Shown piece after piece: positions 17,410-25,289 of a stretch of 64,000 nucleotides of DNA; within the stretch, counting starts at the first letter, position 1, and the number at the start of each line of letters is the position of its first letter. The DNA comes from Sulfomarinibacter sp963733915 (GTDB lineage Bacteria; Acidobacteriota; Thermoanaerobaculia; Thermoanaerobaculales; Sulfomarinibacteraceae). Location of the stretch: positions 1 to 64,000 of the forward strand of contig CAVTEP010000002.1 of assembly GCA_963733915.1 (NCBI GenBank), in the 5' to 3' direction. The translations under genes were made by a program, and so were the position numbers. The notes beneath the pieces were generated by a model. It had not been told where the DNA came from, did not search any database, and saw nothing but the letters and a program-made list of their open reading frames with translations.

Positions 17410-19421
17410 CGTCCAAACACCTCCGGCAGCGGTCCCAACGCCCCGAGCTGGGCGAAGACCTGCTCGTCTGAATAGCCCGCGACATCGATGAAGCCGCCGC
17501 GGCAGGTCACGGCGCACAGCCCGCAACCCTCACACATGGCCGGGTTCGACCACGCCACGACGCGCTGCACGTTGCCGTCGCGGTCGCGCAGCTCCTGGCG
17601 CTCGATAGCGCCGTAGGGGCAGACCTGCAGGCACTCGAAACAGCCCGCGCAGGCGGCCTGGTTGACCTGCGCGGTTGTGGGGTCGCGCTCCAGAACCTCG
17701 TGCGACAGCAGCTCCATACCTTTGGAGGCCGCAGCCGAAGCCTGCGACACGGTGTCGGGGATGTCTTTGGGCGCCTGTGCGGCGCCGGCGAGGAAGATGC
17801 CTGCGGTCAAGGTTTCCACCGGCCGCAGCTTGGGGTGTGCCTCCTTGAGAAAGCCATGCTCGTCGGCGGCAATCCGCAGCTTACTCGCGATCGTGCCGTG
17901 ATCGGTAGGCTCCATGGCTGTCGCCAGCACCACCATGTCCGCGTTGATCTCGACCTGCTTGCCGGACAGGGTGTCGACGCCGAGGACCTTGAGCTTGCCG
18001 TCCTCCTCGTAGACCTGGCTAACGCGCCCACGGATGTACATCACCCGCTCCTCCTCCATGGCGCGGTGGACGAACTCCTCGTAACCCTTGCCGCCGGCGC
18101 GAATGTCCATGTAGAAGACGAAGGCACGCGAGTCCGGCACCTTGTGGCGCAGCAGCAGGGCGTGTTTGGCGGTGTACATGCAGCAGATGCGCGAGCAGTA
18201 GGGCACGCCGTGTTTGGGATTGCGGGATCCCACGCACTGGATAAAGACGACGTCTTTGGGCTCGGCGCCGTCGGACGGCCGCCGCACCTCACCCTCGGTG
18301 GGCCCCGAGGCCGACAGCATGCGCTCGAACTCGAGGCCCTCCATCACGTCTGGGTAGACGCCGTAGCCGCACTCCCTTGCCTGCTGGCCGATCTGCAGGT
18401 CATAGCCGGTGGCGACTATGATGGCGCCGACCTGGCGCTCGACGATCTCGGGCTGCATGTCGAAATCGATAGCCTTGGGCTTGCAGACCTCGTCGCATTT
18501 GACGCAGGCCAACACCCGGAAACCGGTCGGCGACTGCAGGGTGGCGTTGAGGCAGCGGTCGGCGTCGAGGGTATAGGTAGACGGGACGGCTTGCGGGAAT
18601 GGGATGTAGATGGCCTTGCGGCTCCTGAGTCCCATGTCGAACTCGTTCCCTCCCGGCGATGGACAGACCTCGACGCAATCGCCGCAGGCGGTGCAGGCTT
18701 CGCTGTCGACGTAGCTCGGCTTTTTCCGGATGCGGACCGTGAAGTTCCCTACGTAGCCCGAAACCTCCTCCACCTCCGAGTAGGTCATGAGCTCGATCAG
18801 GGGGTGCCGCAACACCTGCACCATGAGCGGGGTCAGAATGCACTGCGAGCAATCGAGGGTGGGAAAGGTCTCCGACAGGCGCGACATGTTGCCACCCAAC
18901 GAAGGTTCACGCTCCACGAGCACCACCGGGTGACCGGAATTGGCGATGTCGAGTGCGGTGCGGATACCCGCCACGCCGCCGCCGATCACCAGCGCGCGCT
19001 TGGTCACCGGTACCTCGATGGGGTCGAGGGGCTTGGCTTGCTTGACCCGCTCAACGGCCGCAGCCACCGTCTGACAGGCCTTGGCGGAGGCCTGCTCGGA
19101 GTCGCGGTGGACCCACGAGCAGTGCTCGCGGATATTGGCCATTTCCACCAGATGCGGGTTGAGTCCGGCTTGCGCAGCTGCGGCGCGGAAGGTGGGCTCG
19201 TGGAGCTGTGGTGAGCAGGCGGCGACCACCACCCGGTCGAGCCCATGCTCGCGGATGGCGTCAATCACCATCTTTTGCCCCGGCGCTGAACACAGGTAGG
19301 GGTAGTCGGCGCTCACGGCAGCGCCCGGAAAATTGCGGGAGAACTCGGTGACCTGCTGCACCTTCACGTTGCGGGCGATATTCTCTCCGCAGTGGCACAC
19401 AAACACGCCGACGCGGCTCAC
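17406..19421 (-). CDS. hdrA: HdrA, cysteine form (FAD, multiple 4Fe-4S)
   Basis: 671 residues, full-length HdrA. N-terminal cluster region (VGVFVCHCGENI, AACSPQLHEPTF, NIREHCSWVH), thioredoxin-reductase-like FAD domain (ALVIGGGVAGIRTALD at 143-158), the motif DCSQCILTP with Cys194 at the site that is UGA in the two paralogues, ferredoxin motifs CTACGDCVEVCPS, CVKCDEVC, and C-terminal CAGCFECLQVCPYG and CEGCGLCAVTCRG. HdrA holds the bifurcating FAD that splits electron pairs between ferredoxin and the HdrBC thiol/disulfide site. It follows hdrC and hdrB and precedes FlxD-C, B and A, matching the HdrABC-FlxABCD arrangement known from Desulfovibrio-type anaerobes. Confidence 0.95.
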   Translation of the reverse strand: MSRVGVFVCHCGENIARNVKVQQVTEFSRNFPGAAVSADYPYLCSAPGQKMVIDAIREHGLDRVVVAACSPQLHEPTFRAAAAQAGLNPHLVEMANIREHCSWVHRDSEQASAKACQTVAAAVERVKQAKPLDPIEVPVTKRALVIGGGVAGIRTALDIANSGHPVVLVEREPSLGGNMSRLSETFPTLDCSQCILTPLMVQVLRHPLIELMTYSEVEEVSGYVGNFTVRIRKKPSYVDSEACTACGDCVEVCPSPGGNEFDMGLRSRKAIYIPFPQAVPSTYTLDADRCLNATLQSPTGFRVLACVKCDEVCKPKAIDFDMQPEIVERQVGAIIVATGYDLQIGQQARECGYGVYPDVMEGLEFERMLSASGPTEGEVRRPSDGAEPKDVVFIQCVGSRNPKHGVPYCSRICCMYTAKHALLLRHKVPDSRAFVFYMDIRAGGKGYEEFVHRAMEEERVMYIRGRVSQVYEEDGKLKVLGVDTLSGKQVEINADMVVLATAMEPTDHGTIASKLRIAADEHGFLKEAHPKLRPVETLTAGIFLAGAAQAPKDIPDTVSQASAAASKGMELLSHEVLERDPTTAQVNQAACAGCFECLQVCPYGAIERQELRDRDGNVQRVVAWSNPAMCEGCGLCAVTCRGGFIDVAGYSDEQVFAQLGALGPLPEVFGR

Positions 19422-19446
19422 AACAGTCCTCCTTCGGCTTCAATCG

Positions 19447-20328
19447 TCATGTCGCCGCCACCTCCTCATATCGCTGCAGGGCGATCGGTTTGAATCGTTG
19501 CCTGTCAAAACCCAGCTTTTCGTACGGCACACCCTGGGCGAAGGCCAGGAGCTGGAAATAGTAGATGGGCGGGGTGTGGAAATCCTCGTTGAAGAGCTTG
19601 GCGATCTTCATCTGGCCGTGATCGAACTGGCCGAAGCAGGTCGGACAGATCATGCCCAGAACCTCGGCCTTTTCCTCGTGCACGGTGGTGAGCAGATCGT
19701 GCATCATCTGATTGGGAATACCCTCGTCCTTGCATGCCTTGCCGCAACACAAATACCAATTCTTGTGCCGCACCGGAGTCGCCCCCAGCGCCTCGATCAA
19801 CCTTTCCAGCACCTGTGGGTCGTCAGGGTTGTCAACCTGCATGATGCGCGACGGTTTGAGCAGGTGGCAGCCATAGTGGATCGCCACCTTGAGCCCCTCG
19901 AGCGGGCGCTCCACCGACTCTCGTACCGCGTCGTACCCCACTTCATCACGAACCAAGGTGGCAATGTGGCGCACTCGGCTGGTGCCGCGGTACTTCCGGT
20001 CGATCCGCGCGAGGCGATGGTTGACCCGATCGCGCAGTTCCTCGTCCTGGAGCAGATGGTAGGTCTCGGAGAGCGTCGCCGTACAGCCGGAGCAGTTGGT
20101 GAAGATGTCGAGACCGAGGTCCTCGGCCAGGGTCAGGTTGCGCGCCGCGACCGCAAGCCAGTCAAGCTTGTCCTTGGATTTGAAATAGATCGGATCGGGG
20201 CAACACGAGGCCCCATCGAGATCGACGATCTCGATACCCAGTTTGGGCAGAGTCGATCGGATCGCGAACTCCATCGCCGGGTGGCGGGCGGGGATCAGAC
20301 AGCCGGGGAAGAACGCGTAGCGTTTCAC
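19447..20328 (-). CDS. hdrB: HdrB (CCG-domain thiol/disulfide reductase subunit)
   Basis: 293 residues with two complete CCG domains: FFPGCLIPAR, SCCPDP, TNCSGC; then HYGCHLLKPS, CCGKACKDEG, CPTCFGQFD. In HdrB these bind two noncubane 4Fe-4S clusters that reduce a disulfide (CoM-S-S-CoB in methanogens; a DsrC-type or unknown disulfide in bacteria). The start overlaps the hdrC stop by 4 bp (ATGA). No DsrC or CoM/CoB gene is in the window, so the disulfide partner is open. Confidence 0.93.
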   Translation of the reverse strand: MKRYAFFPGCLIPARHPAMEFAIRSTLPKLGIEIVDLDGASCCPDPIYFKSKDKLDWLAVAARNLTLAEDLGLDIFTNCSGCTATLSETYHLLQDEELRDRVNHRLARIDRKYRGTSRVRHIATLVRDEVGYDAVRESVERPLEGLKVAIHYGCHLLKPSRIMQVDNPDDPQVLERLIEALGATPVRHKNWYLCCGKACKDEGIPNQMMHDLLTTVHEEKAEVLGMICPTCFGQFDHGQMKIAKLFNEDFHTPPIYYFQLLAFAQGVPYEKLGFDRQRFKPIALQRYEEVAAT

Positions 20329-20837
20329 GAGTCGCTTCCCTCCTCAATTTCGGGTCCGAGAAGAGCGAGAATCTCATCCATCGGCACCGGGCACAGCGGT
20401 GGCAGACCGAACTTCAGGCGTTGTTTGTCGATGGCCGGATTGTCGGGCACCGTCCGGCCATTACCCATGAAGGTCTGGATCACCTTGTCAGCGGCGGGGG
20501 GCGCGAGACCGCGGTCGGCGAGCATGTTCTTGAGCGAAATGATGACCTCGACCGGCTTGACCTCCTGGGGACAGCGTTCGTGACAGCCGTAACAGTTGGT
20601 GCACTGCCACAGAACGGAGTCCGGGCCGAGCAGCTCGGCCTCGAGGCCGTAGAGCACCTTGAGCATGATCTCGCGGGGGTTGAAAGCTGGGGAGTAGCGG
20701 GTCGCCGGGCAGTCGCCGACGCAGGCGCCGCACTGATAGCAGAAGTTCGCGAGGTCGCCCTCCACCTTGCTCGCGAGCTCACGCTTGAAAGCGAAATCAA
20801 CTCGAACGACTTCGTCTTTGACGTCGGACGAACTCAT
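20325..20837 (-). CDS. hdrC: HdrC (4Fe-4S electron carrier subunit)
   Basis: 170 residues with two ferredoxin motifs, CYQCGACVGDCPAT and CTNCYGCHERCPQE, set in a mainly helical protein as in HdrC, which wires HdrA to HdrB. Overlaps hdrB (ATGA). ATG 20837 is the only good start. It is preceded by an intergenic tract of AATTCCT repeats separating it from the zinc-ribbon gene. Confidence 0.92.
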   Translation of the reverse strand: MSSSDVKDEVVRVDFAFKRELASKVEGDLANFCYQCGACVGDCPATRYSPAFNPREIMLKVLYGLEAELLGPDSVLWQCTNCYGCHERCPQEVKPVEVIISLKNMLADRGLAPPAADKVIQTFMGNGRTVPDNPAIDKQRLKFGLPPLCPVPMDEILALLGPEIEEGSDS

Positions 20838-20886
20838 TCACGCCTCCCCGGCTCTTCGGTCTCGGATCCCGGTCCCCAATTCGTCA

Positions 20887-20920
20887 CAATTCCTAATTCC
20901 TAATTCCTAATTCGTGATTC
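20887..20920. repeat. AATTCCT heptad repeats
   Basis: About four tandem copies of AATTCCT/AATTCGT in the 87-bp gap between hdrC and the zinc-ribbon gene. The same unit, on either strand, occurs at 54995-55020, 57174-57208 and 57704-57763. Confidence 0.7.
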
Positions 20921-20924
20921 ACCA

Positions 20925-21083
20925 TCAGTTCGCCTTCTCCGCCTTCTTCTTTTTGAGGTGGCGGATGCTGTTCGACCGACACTTCGGACATGAGCGCTCC
21001 ACATCCTCACCCTTGACAGCCTTTTCCTCGTACTCGTGTCCGCACATCATGCAGCGAAAGTCCTCCATGGTGGTGGTTGCCAT
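20925..21083 (-). CDS. Small zinc-ribbon (rubredoxin-like) protein
   Basis: 52 residues starting MATTTMEDFRCMMC and ending in a Lys-rich tail. It has two C-x2-C knuckles, CMMC at 11-14 and CPKC at 32-35, spaced as in small zinc ribbons or rubredoxin-like domains. It lies 14 bp downstream of the selenoprotein HdrA-MvhD fusion on the same strand, inside the Hdr operon. It could be a rubredoxin-type electron carrier or a structural zinc protein; the short knuckle spacing and basic tail favour zinc. Easily missed because of its size. Confidence 0.75.
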   Translation of the reverse strand: MATTTMEDFRCMMCGHEYEEKAVKGEDVERSCPKCRSNSIRHLKKKKAEKAN

Positions 21084-21097
21084 ATATCGACCCTTTC

Positions 21098-23557
21098 TCA
21101 GCCGGCCGCCGGAGCGGTTCCTTCCTTCCCCGCTGCCTTCGGTTTCTTCTTCGGCTTCGGCTTCAATGCCTCCCTCGCGTGTGCAATCTCATCCGCCGTC
21201 ACCGTTTGCCTGAGTTCCTCCATCTGCCGCATCACCTTGGCGAACTTCTGGCCCTCGGCGGCCGAGATCCACTCCAACTGCAGCCGCTCGGGACGGACCC
21301 CGGCCTTCTCCAGCTTGTCCCACAGCTTCTGTATCCGTTTGACGGTCTGCCGGTTGGCGTCGATGTAGTGGCAGTCGGCATAGTGGCAGCCGGAAACCAA
21401 CACCACCGGCGCGCCACAACGGAAGGCCTCGAGCACCATGTCCTCCGACACCCGCGCCGAACACATCGTTCGGACCACGCGGTTGGTCGAGGGGTACTGA
21501 ATGCGTGAGATTCCGGCCATGTCGCCGCCGGCATAGGAGCACCAGTTGCAGGCAAATCCGAAGACCTTGTCCTCCGGTCTGTCCGCGAGGACCGCGCGCA
21601 CTTGGGCGAGAAGCTGATCGTCGGTGAAGTGGCGCATGGTGATGGCGCCAAAGGTGCAGGTTGCGCCACAGGCGCCGCAGCCGGCGCAGGCCGCCTCGAC
21701 AACGGCCGCCACTTCACCCTTTTGCCACGTGATGGCGCCGTAGGGGCAGACCTTTGCGCAGAGACCGCACTTCGAGCAAACCTCGTCGTCAATCACGCTC
21801 GTGATCGCCTCGATTTTGATCTCGCCGGCGTTGAGCAACGCACCGGCGCGCGACGACGCCGCGCCCGCCTGACAGACCGAGTCCTTGATGTCCTTGGGCG
21901 ACTCGCAGAAACCCGCAAAGTAGACCCCCCGCGTCGGCGCGTCCACCGGTTTGAGCTTGGGGTGCGATTCCATGAAGAATCCGTCCGAGGTCTTGGACAG
22001 GGTCAGCATGCTCGCCAGCTTGTCGCGATCCGCGGACGGCTGGACTCCTACCGACAGCACGACCATGTCGAGCTCGTGACGTTCGAGCTTGCCGGATGTC
22101 GTGTTCTCCACAGTCAGGATGAGATTCTGGGTTTCTGGATTCTCTTCAATGTCGCCGGGCAGGCCCCGAACATAGCGGGTCCCCGCCTCCTTGGAGCGCT
22201 GGAACATGTCTTCGAAGCTCTTGCCGAAGGCCCGAATGTCCTGGTAGAAGACCGAGTTCTGGGTGTCCGGGTAGTGGTCGGCCAGCAGGAGGGTGTCCTT
22301 GATCGTGTTCATGCAGCAGATGTTCGAGCAGTAAGGCCTGCCGATCTTCGGGTTGCGAGAGCCGACACACTGGATAAAGCCGATCCTCTTCGGCCGCTCC
22401 CGGTCCGAGGGGCGCACGAAATGCCCGTCGGTGGGCCCGCCGGCGCAGATCAGGCGTTCGAATTCCATCGAGGTGATCACGTTCTCGAAGCGCGTGTAGC
22501 CATACTCGTCCATCTCGGTCGGGTCGTAGACATCGAGACCGGTGGCGACGATGATCGCACCCACGTCGCGGATCACTACCTCGCCCTGGTCGTCGAAGTC
22601 GATTGCTTTCTTGTCGCACACCTCGGCGCACTTACCGCAGGCGATGGGATTGATGCCGAGGCAGTCATCCATGTTGAGGATGTAAGAGCAGGGGACCGCC
22701 TGCGGAAACGGAATGTAAACCGCCCTGCGCGACGACAATCCCATCTGAAACTCGTCCGGCACCGCCACCGGGCACACGGCGGCACACTCGCCACACGAGT
22801 TGCAAAGCTCCGGATCCACATAGCGCGGTTTCTTGCGGATAGTGACCTTGAAGTTGCCGATATAGCCGGAAACCGCCTCTACCTCGGAGAATGTCAGGAG
22901 CTCGATACGTGGATGCCGACCGGCATCGATGGCCTTAGGGCCGAGAATTCATATCGAACAGTCCATGGTGGGATAAGTCTTGTCAAGCTGCGCCATGATC
23001 CCACCGATGGACGCCTTTTTCTCCACCAGGGTCACCTCGTGGCCCTGGTCGGCCAACTCGAGCGCGGCCTCGATGCCGGCTATGCCGCCGCCGATAACCA
23101 ACGCCCTCTTTGTGACCGGCACCGCGAGCTCTTCCTGCTCCTCCAGGAAACGCGCTCGCGCCACCGCGCTTGCCACCAGATCCTTGGCCTTGGCGGTCGC
23201 GCCGTCCCAGTCACCCGGGTGGACCCAGGAGCAGTGCTCTCGGAGGTTGGCCATCTCCATCAGGTACGGATTGATGCCGGCCTCCAGGACGCACTGACGG
23301 AAGGTGGGCTCGTGCTGCCGCGGGGTGCACGAAGCCACCACCACCCGGTTCAGCTTGTGTTCCCGGACCGCATCCTTGATCTCGTTCTGACCGGGATCAG
23401 CGCAGGTGTATTTGTTGCGCACCGCGCACACCACGTCCGGCAGCGTTTCCGCGTACTCCGTCACCGCAGCGCAATCCACCGCGCCGGCGATGTTGAGGCC
23501 GCAGTCACAGACGAAGACGCCAATCCGCAGCTCGTCGCTCCTGTCGAGAGTAGCCAT
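21098..23557 (-). CDS. hdrA: Selenocysteine HdrA fused to C-terminal MvhD domain
   Basis: 819 residues when UGA 22951-22949 is read as Sec203. N-terminal part: IGVFVCDCGLNI, SCTPRQHEPTF, NLREHCSWVH, FAD motif ALVIGGGIAGIEAALE, then PTMDCSI-Sec-ILGPKAIDAGRHPRIELL. After the UGA: ferredoxin motifs CNSCGECAAVCPV, CGKCAEVC, CSKCGLCAKVCP and CAGCGACGATC. The last 180 residues are an MvhD domain (CNWCSYAGGDMAG, MCSARVSED, SGCHYADCHY) with a Lys/Pro/Ala-rich tail. The Cys paralogue at 17406-19421 has DCSQC at the same place. A SECIS-like hairpin follows. Split into two open frames by standard calling. Function: bifurcating FAD subunit with its own 2Fe-2S input domain, so it may not need a separate FlxD/MvhD. 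Confidence 0.9.
22912..22927 (-). promoter_or_regulatory. Bacterial SECIS-like hairpin, first HdrA UGA
   Basis: On the minus strand GATGCC-GGTC-GGCATC: perfect 6-bp stem with a GGUC loop, the loop starting 27 nt after the UGA at 22951-22949. E. coli fdhF uses the same GGUC apical loop, and bacterial SECIS loops normally lie about 16-37 nt after the codon. The hairpin is within coding sequence for DAGRHP. Confidence 0.8.
22949..22951 (-). other. In-frame UGA (selenocysteine 203)
   Basis: UGA between MDCSI and ILGPKA. Reading on both sides stays in the same frame with continuous HdrA homology, and the Cys paralogue has Cys194 at the aligned position. Confidence 0.87.
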
Positions 23558-23575
23558 AGACGCTCTCCCTTTCTG

Positions 23576-24709
23576 TTACACCAGTGCCGACGCGACCACC
23601 TCGGCCACGTCGAGCATTTCGATCGAAATCTCGGACCCGAAATTGGGGTCCTTCATCGCACAACGAAAATGAATCTGACACTTGGGACAGGCGGTTACCA
23701 ACACCTCGGCTCCGGTCGCCCGTGCCTCGCGCAGGCGGTCGATCTGTATCCTCTTGGCAAAGCGGTCGCAGTTACCCCAGGTTCCGCCGGCACAGCACGA
23801 GGCGCTGTTCCGGTTGGACCGCATTTCCGAGAGCTCGAGCCCGGGAATGGCTGTGAGCACTTTTCTCGGAGCTTCGTGGACGCCCAGGTGACGGCAGAGA
23901 CGGCAGGGATCCTGAAATGTCACCCGGCTCACACCGTCAGCCTGTAATCTGAGGTCGCCAAGCCGCTCTTCGAGCAGCTCGGTGAGATGTACGACCTGGG
24001 GCACGCGGCCGTCAAAGAACGGCTCATAGTCCATCTTCCAGGTCCGCGCGCACTCGGCGCAGGGCGTCACCACCATCCACGCCCCGCTCGCGCGCACCAG
24101 CTCCACGTTGTGTCGGGCCAGCGCTTCAAAGCTCCCATGGTCACCGTTCCACAGAAGGTCGTGGCCGCAGCACCTCTCCTCGGCTGAGACCACCGGTGTG
24201 ATGCCGAGGTGGTTCAGTATTCGGACGGTCGCCCTGGTTCCCTCCAGGGTTTTCATTCCGAACTCGGGAAAGAAGGCGTCGTAATAGCCCGTGCACCCGG
24301 TCCACAGGAAGACCTCTCCTTGTTTCGGATCGGTCTTCAGCTCATCGGTGAGCCAGCCGAGTCTATCCTGTTGGGTCCCGCCCTTGGCCATCATCCGCAT
24401 CACCGACTGAAGGGCTCCGCCGTGTGGACACTCGGGCTCGATCTTGGCATCGAAGGCGGCTTCGCGCAGTCGCCGCACGAGCGAGGTGTAGCTCACCTCC
24501 GCCGGGCACCGCGTCTCGCAGAGACCGCAGGTCAGACAGGAGAAGAGGGTGTCGTCACGAGACGGGTTGGTTTCTGCACCGAGGTTGGCTGTGAGCACGT
24601 GTCGCCGCGGGCTCAACGCGCCGCCCACCCGAGCCACCGGGCAGGTGGCCGTGCACTTGCCGCAGTCGTAGCAGGCCCATGCGTTGGTGTCCCTCACCAG
24701 CTGTTGCAC
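23576..24709 (-). CDS. HdrD-like iron-sulfur protein (BamD-like)
   Basis: 377 residues from GTG 24709, chosen because GGAGG lies 7 nt upstream and the previous stop is adjacent; further upstream the frame only reads across the MvhD tail. Two ferredoxin motifs (CYDCGKCTATCPV, CLTCGLCETRCPA) and two CCG domains (WTGCTGYYD, RCCGHDLL, TPCAEC; DPCRLCRHLG, CCAGGTWGNC, CPKCQIHF). The sequence is clearly different from the HdrD-like protein at 12855. With the MvhD and tandem HdrA genes just upstream it makes an HdrD-MvhD-HdrA set like BamDEF of class II benzoyl-CoA reductase or other Hdr-type electron-transfer modules. Confidence 0.85.
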   Translation of the reverse strand: MQQLVRDTNAWACYDCGKCTATCPVARVGGALSPRRHVLTANLGAETNPSRDDTLFSCLTCGLCETRCPAEVSYTSLVRRLREAAFDAKIEPECPHGGALQSVMRMMAKGGTQQDRLGWLTDELKTDPKQGEVFLWTGCTGYYDAFFPEFGMKTLEGTRATVRILNHLGITPVVSAEERCCGHDLLWNGDHGSFEALARHNVELVRASGAWMVVTPCAECARTWKMDYEPFFDGRVPQVVHLTELLEERLGDLRLQADGVSRVTFQDPCRLCRHLGVHEAPRKVLTAIPGLELSEMRSNRNSASCCAGGTWGNCDRFAKRIQIDRLREARATGAEVLVTACPKCQIHFRCAMKDPNFGSEISIEMLDVAEVVASALV

Positions 24710-24710
24710 C

Positions 24711-25289
24711 TCAGGCCTCCAATTCCGTACCCGTCTCCGTGCTCGTCTCAGTGCCCGTCTCCGTATCCGTGTCTGGCACTTCGATTTCATCGATCGCGTC
24801 GCAGGCAGCAAATGGACTCGGCCCAATCGCTCGCACCTGATCGGTGAACTCATCGATGACCTCGGCAAATCGAGCCCCTTCGGCGGCCGAGATCCACTCC
24901 AATCGAAGGCGCCCCTCGCCGATGCCGAGCAGCTTGACCACCTTCATGGTCTTTTCGAACTGTTCCACAGCGCGTTCATTGCCGAAGATGTAGTGACAGT
25001 CGCCGAAGTGACAACCCGACACCAACACCCCGTCTGCGCCCTTTTCGAAGGCGCGCAGCACGAACGCCGGCTGAATCCGCCCGGAGCACATCACCCGGAT
25101 CATGCGGAAGTGGGGCTGGTGCTGGATCCGTGAAACCCCGGCGGTATCGGCGCCGGCGTACGAGCACCAGTTGCAGGCGAAAACCACGATGCGTGGGTCA
25201 AAGGCCGATTTGGATGCAGTAGGGGTTTTCCCCTTCTTTTTCTTCGGAGACGGAGACGGGCAAGGAGACGGGGACGGATCTGCGGTCAT
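24711..25289 (-). CDS. MvhD/FlxD-like 2Fe-2S protein with repeat-derived tails
   Basis: 192 residues. Core (about 32-160) is an MvhD domain: FACNWCSYAGADTAG, MCSGRIQPAF, SGCHFGDCHY, LEWISAAEGARFAEV. It is expected to hold a 2Fe-2S cluster and feed electrons to an HdrA. The N-terminus (PSPSPCPSPSP) and the C-terminus (DTDTETGTETSTETGTE) are low-complexity and encoded by the same CCGTCTC/GGAGACG repeat found in intergenic DNA near 46.1 kb, so short repeats appear to have been captured in frame at both ends. ATG 25289 overlaps the stop of the tandem HdrA gene (ATGA). Confidence 0.88.
   Translation of the reverse strand: MTADPSPSPCPSPSPKKKKGKTPTASKSAFDPRIVVFACNWCSYAGADTAGVSRIQHQPHFRMIRVMCSGRIQPAFVLRAFEKGADGVLVSGCHFGDCHYIFGNERAVEQFEKTMKVVKLLGIGEGRLRLEWISAAEGARFAEVIDEFTDQVRAIGPSPFAACDAIDEIEVPDTDTETGTETSTETGTELEA

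Noticed and set aside
21098..23557. Treating 22949-23557 and 21098-22819 as two separate genes
   Set aside because: They are in the same frame, separated only by one TGA followed by uninterrupted HdrA homology and a SECIS-like hairpin; the second part has no good start or ribosome site.
21602..23947. Long open frame on the plus strand across the HdrA genes
   Set aside because: Shadow of GC-rich minus-strand coding; His/Arg/Asp-rich without domain features.
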